Assembly (NCBI GenBank): GCA_012295275.1
Contig: CM022675.1
Location: 14,279,463 to 14,343,462, forward strand
DNA: 64,000 nucleotides
Source: Chrysomallon squamiferum
Lineage: Eukaryota; Mollusca; Gastropoda; Neomphalida; Peltospiridae
Reading direction: 5' to 3'
Position numbers and translations under genes: made by a program. The notes beneath the pieces were generated by a model, which saw nothing but the letters and a program-made list of their open reading frames with translations, was not told the origin of the DNA and did not search any database. Shown in pieces: positions 12,701-27,768 of the stretch; the first letter of the stretch is position 1, and each line of letters begins with the position of its first letter.

Positions 12701-13760
12701 ATACATACACATACATACACATACATTATACATACATACACATACATTATACACACAAACACATACATACACATACATTATAATACATTATATTTACATA
12801 CATATAAATTATACATACATTATATATACACACATTATACATACATACATACACATACATTATACATACATTATGCATACATACAGGTATATTATACATA
12901 CATTATACATACATACATTATACATGCATTATACATACATACACATACATACATTATACATACATACACATACATTATACACACACATACACTACACATA
13001 CATTATACATACATTATAATACATTATACACACACACATACATTATACATAGATACACATACATTATACATATACATACATTATACTTACATACATATAC
13101 ATTACACATTAATATACATACATTATACATACATACACATACATTATATACATTTTACATCCATATACATGCATTCTAATATACATACAGACATACTACA
13201 TTTTTAACATACATGTATATGTAAAAGAAGACAAATACATACATTATACATACATACACATGCATTCTAATATACATACAGACATACTACATTTCTAACA
13301 TACATGTATATGTAAAAGGAGACAAATATATACACAGACACACAGATAATACATATGTACACATACATACATACATACATACATACACGCACAAACATAC
13401 CTACATATATCCTGTTACTACTACTACTGCTAGTACAGTAACACCTTCTGCTGCCAGAATAAAAACAAGTACAATAAAAATATCAACAACTACAAGTAGT
13501 ACTAGAACTATAGCTACTACAACAGCTAAAACACCATCTACAACTACTAATACAGTTACCACAAGAACAGCTACTATACCTACAACAAAACATTCTATTA
13601 CTTCTACTATACTATTACTACAACAGTAATTATTACAACATCTAAAGCAACATCTACAACTCCAACTTTTTTAACAGCTACAACAACTTCTATTACTACA
13701 ACAACAACCATTACCAAAATGAATAACTATATATGTAACTAAACACAAAACACACACACA

Positions 13761-13797
<37 letters not shown>

Positions 13798-15067
13798 TTA
13801 CCTTCATCTATCACATTATTACGTAGATACACAAAGATGTTGTTTTTTGTCAGGAGATATGTTTTCTTCAATTTAATGTGGTGTATTTACTCTCCCAAAC
13901 TTCTGTCTTACATCTGTACATATCTATCTATCTATCTATCTATCTGTCTGTCTGTCTGTCTGTCTGTGTCTGTCTGTCTATCTATCAATCTGTTTATCTA
14001 TTCATCTGTCTGTCTGTCTGTGTGTATGTCTAACAATCTGTTTATCTATCTATCTAATCTATCTATCTATCTATCTGTCTATCTATCTATCTATCTATCT
14101 GTCTATCTACAGTTCTTTTTCTTTTTTTTTCAGCATGTGGAGGTGAGCTGACAACCCCGACAGGAATATTTTCAAGTCCCAACTTTCCAGGCAGCTACCC
14201 ACACAATCGACGTTGTGAGTGGAACATCATAGTTCCAACAGATCGCAGAGTGACCTTGACCTTCAGCTCGTTCCAGTTAGAGGCAAATTCACGATGTCCC
14301 TGGGATTACGTCAGGGTAAAAAATAAATAAAATAATTATTGTGTGTATGTGTGTACATGTCTGTGTGTGGGTCAGTGTGTGTATATGTGGGTGTGTATTT
14401 GAGTATATGTGTGAGTGTGTATGTTTGTGTGAATGAATGGAAATAAGGACAAGTTTAATTATAAAGGTTGTTGATTTCATCTGAGTCCTTCTTTCAGTCT
14501 GAGATAATAGCTCTTATCTTGTTTCTTTATTTCATTTGTTTTAACACTTGTAGATATACAACGGAATTTCAGCAATGTCTCCTTCCATTGGGAATTTTTG
14601 TGGCACTAGAAATCCAGGTACAATAGAATCTTCTGGAAATAAAATGAAAGTTGTTTTCAAAACTGATGGATCTGTAACAAACAGTGGATTCCAAGCTTCA
14701 TATACATCTGAAAATGATCAAGGTACATTGAGAACAATTGTAATGTAATGTGATGTTGTGTAATGTAATGTAATATAATGTAATATAACATAACATAGTA
14801 CAGTATAGTACAGCATAATATAGCATAATATAACATAATATAATATATAATATATAATACATAATTATATTTAAATCAGTAATATTCCCATTTTAAAACA
14901 ATTTACATAAATAATATACTCTGGTGATAATTACAGGGTGAGATGTGTTACATTTCAGTATTACATATTTTACATTTTAACTTTGCTTTATAGTTAAACT
15001 TTAATTAATAAAGATTAGTTCCAAAATTAATAATATAGTAACCTGGAATTATGTAAAATAATAATAA

Positions 15068-15147
<80 letters not shown>

Positions 15148-17935
15148 ATAATAATAATAATAAATAATAATAATAATAAAATTAATAATAATAATAATAA
15201 TAATAATAGAAATAATTAAAACAAATAAGTGATAAAATAATCAATCAATAAATAAAACAATTATATAATAAAAAAAGTAAAAAAGAAGAAAGAAACAATT
15301 TTGAGAATGCAAACAATTAGACAACCAAACATGTAAAATGTAAAATTAAATAAAATAAGAAATGTTTAACACACAAACAGCAAAATAAAAAACAAGTAAA
15401 ATAAATAAATAATTAACTAAACAATAAAAAAAATAAAATAACAAAACAAACAAACTTACTAACTAACAAACAAGCAAACAACAAATAAACAAATTATCAA
15501 AATAAACTTACAAAGACAACTGAAAAGAAAAGTGCAATGATCTTATTTCATTATTATTATTATTATTATTACCAAATGTGATTTGTTTTTGTTCAGTTTG
15601 CGGTGGTCAGTACAATTCACCTGGAAACATCAGCATATCAAGGAATTCCACTTTGGATTACAGCCACAGTTTGTACTGTGAGTGGCTCATTACTAATCCA
15701 ACTCTGGTGAACTCGTCAGTGAAGATCTCGCTGTTGCGCCTCAGACTGGAAGAAACCCCAGCCTGCAATGAGGACGTTCTGGAAATGAGAGAAGGTTTGT
15801 ACTGGATACTTACTTCTATGTGAAAATATAAAGTCATTTGAAAATTCGTTTTAACAGTTTATGTTTATTTAATGATCTATGGTTATTTAGTTATCAGATT
15901 ATTAAATGTAAATAGGTTATAAAATAAATATAAATAATTAAATAAACATCGATCATTTAATAATCTGTGTGTATTTAATAATCAGTATTTATTTAATTAT
16001 TTAATAATCTAATTACATTTAATAATCTATGTTTAATAATATGTGTTTATTTAATTGTCTATGTTTATTTAATAATCTATGTGTATTTAATTGTCAGTGT
16101 TTATTTAATAATCTATGTATATTTAATTGTGTTTGTTTATTTAATAAGCTAAGTTATGAGTATATTATTAATTTTTTAATAATCTGTATTATAAATTTAT
16201 TAAATTATTTGTTTGGGTAATTGGAGTTTTAAAATTTTATGTAAGAAAAACACATTTCAGTTAGGAAAAATAAGTAAAAGTAAACAACACAATCTTTGAA
16301 CACTGAAACTGATGTGGAGCACCACCAGCCAAGCTGAAGTTTTATTAATACTGATTATATAATAATAATAACAATAATAACAAAACTGTAATAATAAGAG
16401 TAATAATAACAATAATAGTAAAAATAACAACAATAACAATAACAACAACAACAGCAATAATAATAATAATAACTATAATAATAACAGTTTTCAAATGCAT
16501 TTAAAAATTATTTAATCAAAATTCATAAACTGTTTTCACAAAATATTTCAAGTTTGAAACAATGTTCAGAATTTTGAAGTTATTTTCATCAGAATTTTAA
16601 AACTATTTTTATCAGAATTTTAAAACAGTTTTCATGAAAAATTTAAAAACATTTTCACACCAGTTGTTGAGATGGTTTTCATGTTACTTTGAAGATTATA
16701 TTAAAATAGTTTAATTTTATTTTTTATTTTCAGGAATTTCTGAGAATGGCAAGGTTCTACGAAGACTGTGTGGAAGACGGAATGTGAAAACTATCATAGT
16801 CTCTCCCAGACCTCAAATCTTCATCCGTTTCATCAACTACCACAACGACAACTTCTCATTCTACTTAGAGTATTCTTTTCAGGGTAAAATGTTTTATATT
16901 TGCAATAAAATATTTTACATTTAAGGTAAGATGTGTTACATTGCAGGGTAAGATGTGTTACATTTCAGGTAAGATTTTTGAGGAAAAAACAGCATCTACA
17001 GTAAGATGTTTTCACTGTAGGATACAATATTTTACATTTATGACAAAATGTTATATTGAAGGTAAGATCTTTTAAATTTCAGAGTAAAATATTTTCCTTT
17101 TTCAGGTAAGATGTTTTACATCTATGGTAAATGTTTTTGAAAGAATAAAAACTTCATTTTTTCAACTGCCATTCATTTCAACAAAAAAAATGAACATTCA
17201 GATGTTTTCAATGAACCAGGTACAATACCAACTAATTTATGAACAAAATGATTTATATTGAAGGTAAGAACTTTTAAATTTCAAATTAGTAAAATAGATA
17301 ATATTTTAAATTACAACAACCATTTTAATATCTAATTAGCAATATTTATAAGAAGAAAAATTTTCAACAACCATATAATATGTTCTTACAACAACCATTC
17401 AATAACAAATTACAACAACCATAACATCAAATTCAACAACCAGATAATATCAAATAAAACACCAGCACATGACCAATTAATTACAACAACCAGATAATAT
17501 CAAATTACAACAACCAGATAATATCAAATGGTCCAACAAAAAGCATGTTTCATAATTTGAACAACCACAGGATTTTCTCAAATTTTCAAAAATAAACCAA
17601 AAAATATATATATATATATATATATAGATAATTTTTAATTTTGGAAACCAATAATAAAAATTACAAGATTGTTTGGTTGATGGTTTATAAATTAACGATC
17701 AACAAATTGGATAATTATATCAAATTTTAATTAACAACCAGATAATACCAAATTAGTTGTCTGTGTGTGTGTGTGTGTCAAATTACAACAACCATGATAA
17801 TCTGCAAATGTGTGTGTGCATGTATGTGTCTGCAATGTGTGTGTGTGTACAACAACCAGATAATATCAAATTGTGTGTCAGATAATGTGTGTGTGTGTGT
17901 GTGTGTGCATGTGTGTGTGTGTGTCAACACACGCA

Positions 17936-17977
<42 letters not shown>

Positions 17978-18564
17978 GTAAAACAATGTCAATTTATATA
18001 TATTTAAACTGGTGCTTAAGCATTTTGGGGACACTAAATGGACATAGCTGTATACCAGTGGTTGTTATAAAGAGATCTGAGTAATTGGGCAATTATTTAG
18101 TAACCACAAAACACTGCACAGTATTTTGAACAGTGGAAAAGTTACGACACTAAATTATTATTTTTATAAATATTTATATTTTTGTTATTATTATTATTTT
18201 TGTTTTAAATTTCAGACTGTGGAGGAGTTCTCACTTCACCCTTTGGTGTGATAACCAGTCCAAACTATCCCAGTGACTACAATGCTAATGAGGCTTGTGC
18301 CTGGCAGATCCTGGCTCCAGAAGGAACTCGCATCAGAGTAAGTAGACATTTTGTTAGAGAAACTGAACTTTCTTCCTTTATTAGCACATAATAAATCACC
18401 ATGAAAGACAAAGAATGTGAATTAGAAACATAAGTGTTGGAAATAAAAAGGAAACTAAACTGTAAACAAAAATTCAATAGTACTACTAATAATAATTATG
18501 ATGATCATAATAATAATAATAATGGTAATGTTAATGACAACAACAGTAAGAATAATAACCACAG

Positions 18565-18619
<55 letters not shown>

Positions 18620-20801
18620 AGAAAACAACAATAAAAACAATAATAGTATTAAATAAAGAAGAACAAAATTAAAACAAAATATGATAATAAAATACAGGGA
18701 AAAAGAAAAATTGTTTTGGGCAGAATATTTTGATAGAATTGGCATCAACAATGTTCACACATAAAACAATTATCAATAAACATTTTTCTTTTCTGTTTTT
18801 TTTCAGATAATTTACGATGATCTGTCAATAGAGAATCACACTAAATGTCATTACGACTCTCTGGAGATATTCAATGGGGGGTACCCCGACTCCCCATCAA
18901 TTGGGAAGTTCTGCGACACGATCCCCCCCCATGATTTCATCTCCCAGAGTAACTCACTAAGACTTGTCTTCAAGTCTGACTTCAGCATCCAGTCTCGAGG
19001 CTTCAGACTTCATTATCGATTTGAAACAGAAGGTAATTTTAAAAATGTGTTTTCTTAATAGTTTAAATATGCTCTAGACATTTTGTTAACTTTTATTTGT
19101 TTTCTTCATTTGGTTGTTTATCTGTTGTTGGGTTTTTTTGTTTGTTTATTTTATTTCTTTATTTCCTTCTTTCTTTATTTAGTTAAATACTTACATACTT
19201 TTTTTTTTATTTGTTTGTTTAATTTATTTATTTATTTATTATAATTTATTTGTTTATTATTTATTTCATTATAATTTATTTGTTTTTATTTATTTATTTA
19301 TTATAATTTATTTGTTTATTATTTATTTATTATATTTTATTTATTTCTTTTATTAATTATTTTATTTATTTATTAAGAAAGAGCAGTCCAGTTTCCTCTC
19401 TGTTTACTCATCTCTCTGATGTCATGTGACTGTAAAGTCTTTAACAGTTATTAAGATCAGACTTGCTCTACCCTTCCACCTGGCTTTTTCCCGTTCCACT
19501 CAAGGGTTTATCAAAGTGTTTTTCTGTCTGTGATTCATGAAAAAAAGAATTTTGCGACTAATTGCTACACTCAACAGTTCTGTCATTTCATTACAATTCA
19601 TAGCATTTTTGTTAAACTATTAAAACCAAATATAAATCCTGATAGCAAGTATTATTATTAAACCAATATTTAATTAATTAATTAACAAATATAAACTAAA
19701 ATAAACTAGTTCATTCATTCATTCATTCATTCATTCATTCTTTCATTCTGCAGCTTGTGGTGGATTGTTCCATAGCAACAGCGGTTTCCTGTCGTCTCCA
19801 AACTTTCCTCACAGTTACCCTAACAACGAGCAGTGCATCTGGGACATCAGCGTGGACAATGGTTATGTGGCAGTCTTGGTCTTCAACCCCCCATTTAGCC
19901 TGGAGATTAATGACCAGTGCCGGTCAGACTATGTACAGGTCAGTAGAAGTAAAATGTAGTTTGGATGGGCTGGGGTGTTTCAATAAATTTTGGCTTGTCA
20001 GAAAATAAAACTTTTAGTGTCATGCAACCTATAGTTATTTAAATAATATTGTCTGTCACACATCCACATTTCTATATATACATATTGATATATATATATA
20101 TTGCTGTCTGTGTGTGTGTTTGTTTATTGTATAAAAGTATTTTGTATGTATATGTTAGACAGCATGCTTGAACTATCAATAGAAGTTAACCATTTTGAAA
20201 TAGTTTAAAAGTTGGAAGAGGTAAGAAATGTGTTACAGTTAATTTGGTGTCAATAATAAGTGTTTGTTTTTCAGGTTAGTGATGTTTTAACAAATGGGAC
20301 TGAGACACAGGTGGGGAAGTGGTGTGGCAACAGAACCCCACCCCGCATCAAAGCCAGCACAAGACGCCTCATTGTCAAGTTTAGATCTGGAGAAAGAGTC
20401 ACTGGGACAGGATTCTCAGCTAACTGGACAACAGGTAACACGTCCTTCTTGTTTGTTAGTGTCTGTCTGTCTCTATCTGTCTCTCTCTCTCTCTATCTCT
20501 CTGTCTCTCTCTCTCTATCTCAATCTCTCTCTCTCTCTCACAGTTTTATGAATATTGTTTACTAATGATAAATATATCATTCTCTCTGTTACTTACAGTT
20601 TTATGAATATTGTTCACTATTGTTCATTCTGTTGTTTACAGCTTGTGGAGGTTTGTTTACGAGTGACAGCGGCATCATCATATCTCCAGGCTATCCAAAC
20701 AACTATGCAAACAATCTGCTGTGTAACTACACAATTGCTGTTGATCCACAAAAATTCATTTTGGTCCAGTTCTTTGCCTTTACACTTCAACTCAGTAAGT
20801 A

Positions 20802-20857
<56 letters not shown>

Positions 20858-23800
20858 TGTTTGTGTATACTGAACTTATATAATAAAAATGAACATACAA
20901 TATATATGACTAATCACTCATGCTAAATAAATCAATAAAAACAGTCAAAAATAAATAAATAAATTTAACATTTTTTTTAACTTTATAAAGAAGATAAATA
21001 AACTATTCCCATATTTAAATAAATAAATAAATGTGAGTGTGTTTGTGTGTGTGTGTGTGCACACGTGCATCTGTATGTGTGTACGTGTGTGTGAATGTGT
21101 AATGTGTTTTGTGTTTTTCAGGTTCTGCGTGTTCGAATGACTATGTGAAGATCTATTCTGGAAATGACACATCGGGGAGAATGCTGACACATGTATGTGG
21201 CAGTCGCACCCCCTCCCCTCTCAGTTCTCTTGGAACAGTGTTTATACAGTTCCGCTCAGACTCTTCAATAAACTTTAGAGGTTTTGAAATCAAGTACAGA
21301 GCAGAAGGTACACTTTTCATTATGTCTAAATAAACTGCGTAAGTTAATATTAAATAAATGAACAGTTGAATGTGTACATTTTAAATGTGTGCTTCATGGA
21401 AAAAGATGCACTTTTAAATGTCGACAGCAGAATGTCAACTTTTATCCTTAAATTAAAAAACTTAAATATTTAATTATTTACATAGCAGAAGTTATTCTTT
21501 TTCATTTATAATATACAGAAAGCAGAACATGCAGTTTTAGCTGTAAATATATACAGAAGATACAATATTATATTTAAACATATTGAAAGTAAAGGGTATA
21601 CTTTTATTATTATCATCATATTAGATAACTATTATTTTAAAAACTCATTAATTATTAGTATTATTATTTAACTAAATGTTTATTCATGTAAAAACAGAAT
21701 GTGGTGGAGTTTACACGGAACCTGAAGGACGAATCCACACCCCATCAAATCCAGCCCCCTACCACTACAACGCCAACTGCATGTGGAACATCACAGTTTC
21801 TGACAACATGATTGTAGAACTAAAGTATAGTCTATAGTTGTTTGTTGTTATCATATCTTACAGGGAAAAAACCAAAGTATATCAAAAGCTACTTTCAGAG
21901 TATTTAAATAATCAAAGCTGTGTCAGTGAGATACACCATTATTTTGAATTTTATTAAAAGTTCAACATATTAATAGAGGAAAAATATTTAATATAAATTT
22001 TTAAAAATTAAAAAATCTGAATGTAAAGATTTTGAAAAGCTCATTCATCCATTCTTTTTTCTCTTTTACCTTCTTCAGTACCTCTATTTATCCATTCATG
22101 TCTCTTTCCTTCTCTCTTTCCCTCTCTTATTGCTCACTAAATCCTTTTGTTCACCCATTCATCTGCTTCACTTCCTCTAGTCATCCATCTACCAATCCTT
22201 TCATTTCCTCTGTATACATGATAATCTTATCTGCTGACTACATGAAACATGTTTTTTTTCCAGATTCATCTCAATGTCTCCATTTACCCTTTGTATTTCT
22301 TTCCATCATTTCCATTCCATTTTTAAACATCTGACTGTGTTATCTGCTGCTTACTTTAGAAATGTTTTTGGTCCAGGTTCATTTTGATGTCGCTGGAAGC
22401 TCATCCACGCTGTAACTTTGACTACGTGGCTGTGTATGACGGTGACAACATCTTTGCTCCGCTACTTGGCAGATTCTGTGGACAAACCATTCCTCAACCA
22501 GTCCACACCACAGGAAACACAATGCTTATCAACTTCATCACTGACAGCTCCGTCTCCGGGGCAGGTTTCAGTGCATTCTACAGAGAAACTTATGGTAAGA
22601 AGGGATAACTACAGTTGTTATAAATTTACAGGTATTATATTAATCTACAATACAGACACTGCAAAGTAGTGTTATGTTAATAAAAGGCAGGTTATATCAA
22701 TGCATTTTGTTTTGTTGTAGTAGAGAACAATGTTTTGTTGCTTTTGTGGATTTTTATCAATTTTTTTTAATACATTTTTTTTTTTAATTTGTTCATTTTA
22801 TAAACAAAACATTTCTTATAATAATTTTGATTACATTTTAACATTTTTGCAGGTCCTGCGATGGGCTGTGGAGGTTATCTGAACAGTTCTTCAGGAGAGC
22901 TGTCATCACTAGATGTTGACAATGATGGTTTGTATGAAAATGGACTCAACTGTAGATGGACAATCGACGTTGGTAGTGGTAAAATGGCCACTCTCAATAT
23001 CACTGGAATGGACATAGAAAGACATCCACGTTGTTCCTGGGACAGTCTGCGAGTAAGCAAATTTCAAGTGTCACTCTTGTGTACCTGAAAATGTTTACAC
23101 ATCCAAGCTTTTAGTTCCAATAATAAAGTATGACAGTAAAATTATTCTTTGAATAATTTAAATTCAGCCATTTTATTCCTTCACAGTTTGACACAGTAAG
23201 AAACTTTCACAATTAAAGTTTGCGTCTTGTGTATCTGGACAACAGGACAAATATTTACACCTTTAACTTTTTAGTTTTACCTTTTTAGGCAATAATAAAG
23301 TAACATACTACTGTTACAAAACATTCAAATTCTGCCAGTTTATTTATTCTCAACTGAAGTAAGCAAGTTTTCAATCACTTCTTGTTTACCTGAATAGCTG
23401 ATCAAATATTTATACTTCCATATTTTTATTGTAATGTCCTGGACAATAACAAAATATGACAGTAAATAATACTTAATATAAAACATCAGAAATAGGCCAT
23501 TATGCCTGGAATCATGATAAAAGTTGTATTTTTCTGACTAAACTAGATTTAGAGCAAATCATTTCATCTTGTAACTGATGATGTCATAAAACAACAAAAA
23601 GACAGAGTCAAGACATTTTTAATCTTTTCTTATTGTACATCATTATTAGTTAGGATGTGTCTGCAGAAAGAATACAAATAATAATAAATGAAAAAATTGA
23701 AAAAATGAAGAAGAACAAATAAAGCAAAACTTGGAGGTATGTGAATTATATTTTCAACTTTAATCACCAAGTGTTCGCTTTACATCAACTTACGGTACTT

Positions 23801-25436
23801 TCAGGTATATGATGGTCCCTCCACTGACTATGCATTGCTTGGAGAGTTTTGTCAAACAACATCAGAACCTCAGTTCATTGTTGGATCATCCAATGCTCTG
23901 TACGTGATTTTCAAAACTGACAGTTCTGTTCAGAAAGCAGGATTCAATGCTACGTATGGTCAGCAAAATGGTAAATTTATTTATATTTCTATATGTAGAC
24001 TTTTTTTAAAGTTTGTTTCTTATTTAGTTTTTGTTGAAATCTCTGTCTCTCTTACTCCATTTACTGTTTGTCTGTCTGTGCATCTGTTATATTTTCCCTT
24101 TGTGTTCATGTATGTAACAATTCATAAAAATTAATGTATGTAGCCATATTAATGTATAATTAATTTTTATGACCATGTACATAAATGTCAGTGAGCACTC
24201 ATGTCAAATTAAATTTCATTTTTATTTATATATTTGCTGGTTTTGTTTATGAAAAGCTCTCTGTGGTGGTGTGTTCATTGCTAACAACACTGCTGTGACG
24301 ATCTCATCACCAAATTATCCCAATCCGGCCGGGCAGTCTGTACGCTGTAGGTGGACCATTGACGCCTCCAGTCGAAACAAGAAAGTCCGTCTGATATTCA
24401 CTGGACTGAGCTTAGTCCAGGACCCGAACTGCAGAGACGAATACGTTCAACTGAGGGATTTTCCTATGGTAATGTCACAGACAAAATGAAAATATTACTT
24501 AAATTTATTAAATTGTACAAAATATCTGTTATATTTATTTTAATTGTACAAAAAAATTTACTATTGTTAACAAAATAAAAAATATCTGTTACATTTGTTA
24601 AATTATTTTCAAAGAGGAATTTGAAAAATAATTTATCTTTTGTGTGCCATATTACATTTAAAAATTATTTCACTATTTAAGTTAGTTGAAACAGATTGCA
24701 TTTATTTCCATTTCTATCTTATTAGTTACTAATAACAAATCTTTTTTGATAATAAAGTATGAAAATAAAATAATACGGAATATTTTTTTAACGTAATTTA
24801 AAGTAGATTAATGTTTAAAAATAATTTCAGAGTGACAATGGAAAATCAGTTCACTACTGCGGCAACACCATACCACCATCATTTGATTCAGTTGGTCGAT
24901 CTGTCCAGGTCATCTACAACATTCCAACCACATCAACCAGTCACGGCTTTCAGATGACTTACCAGATTGCAAGTAAGAGCAGACAACTCTAGTTGTTTAA
25001 AAAGAAAGAACAGATAACTGGAACATGTTTATATCTCTGTTTCTATTAAGTTGTGAAGTTGAGAGCACTTTTTTCTTCTTTTTTTTGTGGGAGGTTTTAC
25101 GATTCAAAATATTAAGATTTATGTCTGTTTCTTAAATTGTTTCAGATTTAAAACTGACAAATGTGTAATTAATTACAAGACAATTTAAATCTTTGGACAA
25201 ATACTATTTATACATCAGAATTATGATTACCATTTAATTTGAGAGATTATAATAAAAAATACATTCCAGAGATCATCATCATCATCAGTCATTTTTGTTA
25301 TTATTATTATTATAATTGTTATTATTATTATTATTATTGTTATTGTTATTATTATTATTGTTACTGTTATTACTGTTATCATCATCATCATTGTTATTGT
25401 TATTGTTAATGCTATTATTGTTGTTGTTGTTGTTGT

Positions 25437-25467
<31 letters not shown>

Positions 25468-26287
25468 TCTACCACATCAGTGTCTTCTTATTCAATGTCT
25501 CCATTGTCTCTCTGTTACAAAAAACCCCCCAAATACCTTAATGAATACTTTAATATAATTTTTATTTTACTTATTTATTTATTTTTTGACTACAGCTTGT
25601 AATAGGAACTTCAATGGAGACAGCGGTCGAATAACGAGTCCGGGTTACCCTAGCAACTACCCCCACAACGTGAACTGCTCTACTTACATAACAACCCCAC
25701 CCGGCACCACCCTCGCCCTGTACTTCACCCACTTTATCGTAGAACCACACAGACAGTGTCTTTATGACTACCTGAGAGTAAGTTTTCAATTAACATACAA
25801 AATTGTTATAAAAGTGAATAATAATTAATTAATATGTAACTATATAGATAAATAAAAAAATTAAACAAAAAAAAGAAAACAGGAGGAAAAAAATTTGTCT
25901 TGTTTTTTATTTCTTTTCTTTTCTTTTCTTTCTTTATTTAAATTTTTATTTATTTATTTGCTTTTTTTAATTTTTTTTTTTTATTAGTGTATTTTATTAA
26001 CTCATTAATTAATACATTTATTTATTACTTTTACTCAAATTTATCTTAATTTAAGTTTATATTTTCATTGTTCTATTTTTTCTCAGGTGTATAATGGTAC
26101 AAGTTCCTCCGATGGGTTGATGGGAAATCTGTGTGGTGGGTATCTACCAGACACCATCTTTATTCCTGGCAACATCGCCTACCTCAACTTCAAAACTGAC
26201 TTTTCCGTCTCACACAAGGGTTATGATATATCTTATGTATCTACAACTGCAGGTGAGATATTAATATATTTAATATATTAACACACA

Positions 26288-26342
<55 letters not shown>

Positions 26343-27128
26343 TTGTGTTTTCTTTCAGATTTTTTGTTGTTGGTTTTAAATTTATTTCTCATGACCTTCA
26401 TTTTTATTTAATTTCTTTTTATAAAACTGTATTTTTATATGTCTTTTTTCTTTTTCTATTTATTCATACTAATGCTTTTTTATTATTTAATTTTTTATAT
26501 TAACTAATTTTTCTTTATATTAACAATTTGTTTATTTTATTTAATTTCTTTTTAAATTAATTAAATATTTTTGTAAAAAAAAAATTCAGTTTATATATAT
26601 TCATTTCAAAAAACATTTTTTTTTTTTTTTTATAATGACATTATTTTATTCTTTTCATTTATTTTCATATAATTTTATTTTTATTTTTTATTTTGTGTGT
26701 GTTTGTGTTTATATACACAACTTTATTTAATTATATTGTTCATTTTGTTTTATTTTAAATTAATTTTTTAATTATATTTTTAAATGTATTTCTTCCACAG
26801 AGACTTAAATTTATATTATGCAATTATTACTCTCTTTTTTTCAGGGTTAAAGTATTTTTATTCTAAAGAAAAAAAGAAAAAACATCAAAATAATATATTT
26901 TGTTTATATATATTATTATACCTTTGCTCTTTTTTTGTTTTTTAAATTATGCTAAATAAATTTAAAAAAAGAAATAATAATAATAAAAAAAATATCACTA
27001 CATCAAAATTGTGCATATGTATTCATACTTTTTTAACTGTTTTAAAATAGTTCTACAAATTAATTTGGAAAAAGAACATATATTCTGTTTTTACATTATT
27101 CTTCAAGATAATGTATAGAATAATGGGG

Positions 27129-27171
<43 letters not shown>

Positions 27172-27532
27172 AATAAAATAATTAAAATAATTAAAAATAA
27201 AAAGTAAATTTACATTTTATTTTTAGGCCTTGGATGTGGTGGAAACCTAACTGGTCTTGAAGGAAGTTTGACCAGTCCTGGTTACCCTAGCAACTATTCC
27301 GATGTGGCTACCTGTGTGTGGACAATAAGAGTTCCAGCTCGCAGGGTGGTTAACTTACAGTTCACAGTGATGAGCGTGCCGGGTGTGGCCAGGTGTGCAG
27401 AGAATTATGTTGCTGTGTACAATGGAGCCAGCGATTCAGCGCCAATGTTTGGCAGATATTGTGATGTGAGTCTGTTGTATTTAAAATTAAATTTTCTGTT
27501 TCAAGTAAATGAACTCTTTTTATATTATTTAA

Positions 27533-27563
<31 letters not shown>

Positions 27564-27723
27564 TTATCATTATTCTGATTTGTATTATTATTATCTATAT
27601 TACTGGTGGTGTTATCATTGTTGTTGTTGTTATTATTGTTATTAATACTATTATTGTTATTGTTGATATTTTGTTATTATCCCTGGGTTTATTGTGATTC
27701 TTGTTATTGCGATTATTATATGG

Positions 27724-27768
<45 letters not shown>

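Noticed and set aside
12664-13207. Tyr/His/Thr-rich open frames
   Set aside because: Translated TACA microsatellite.
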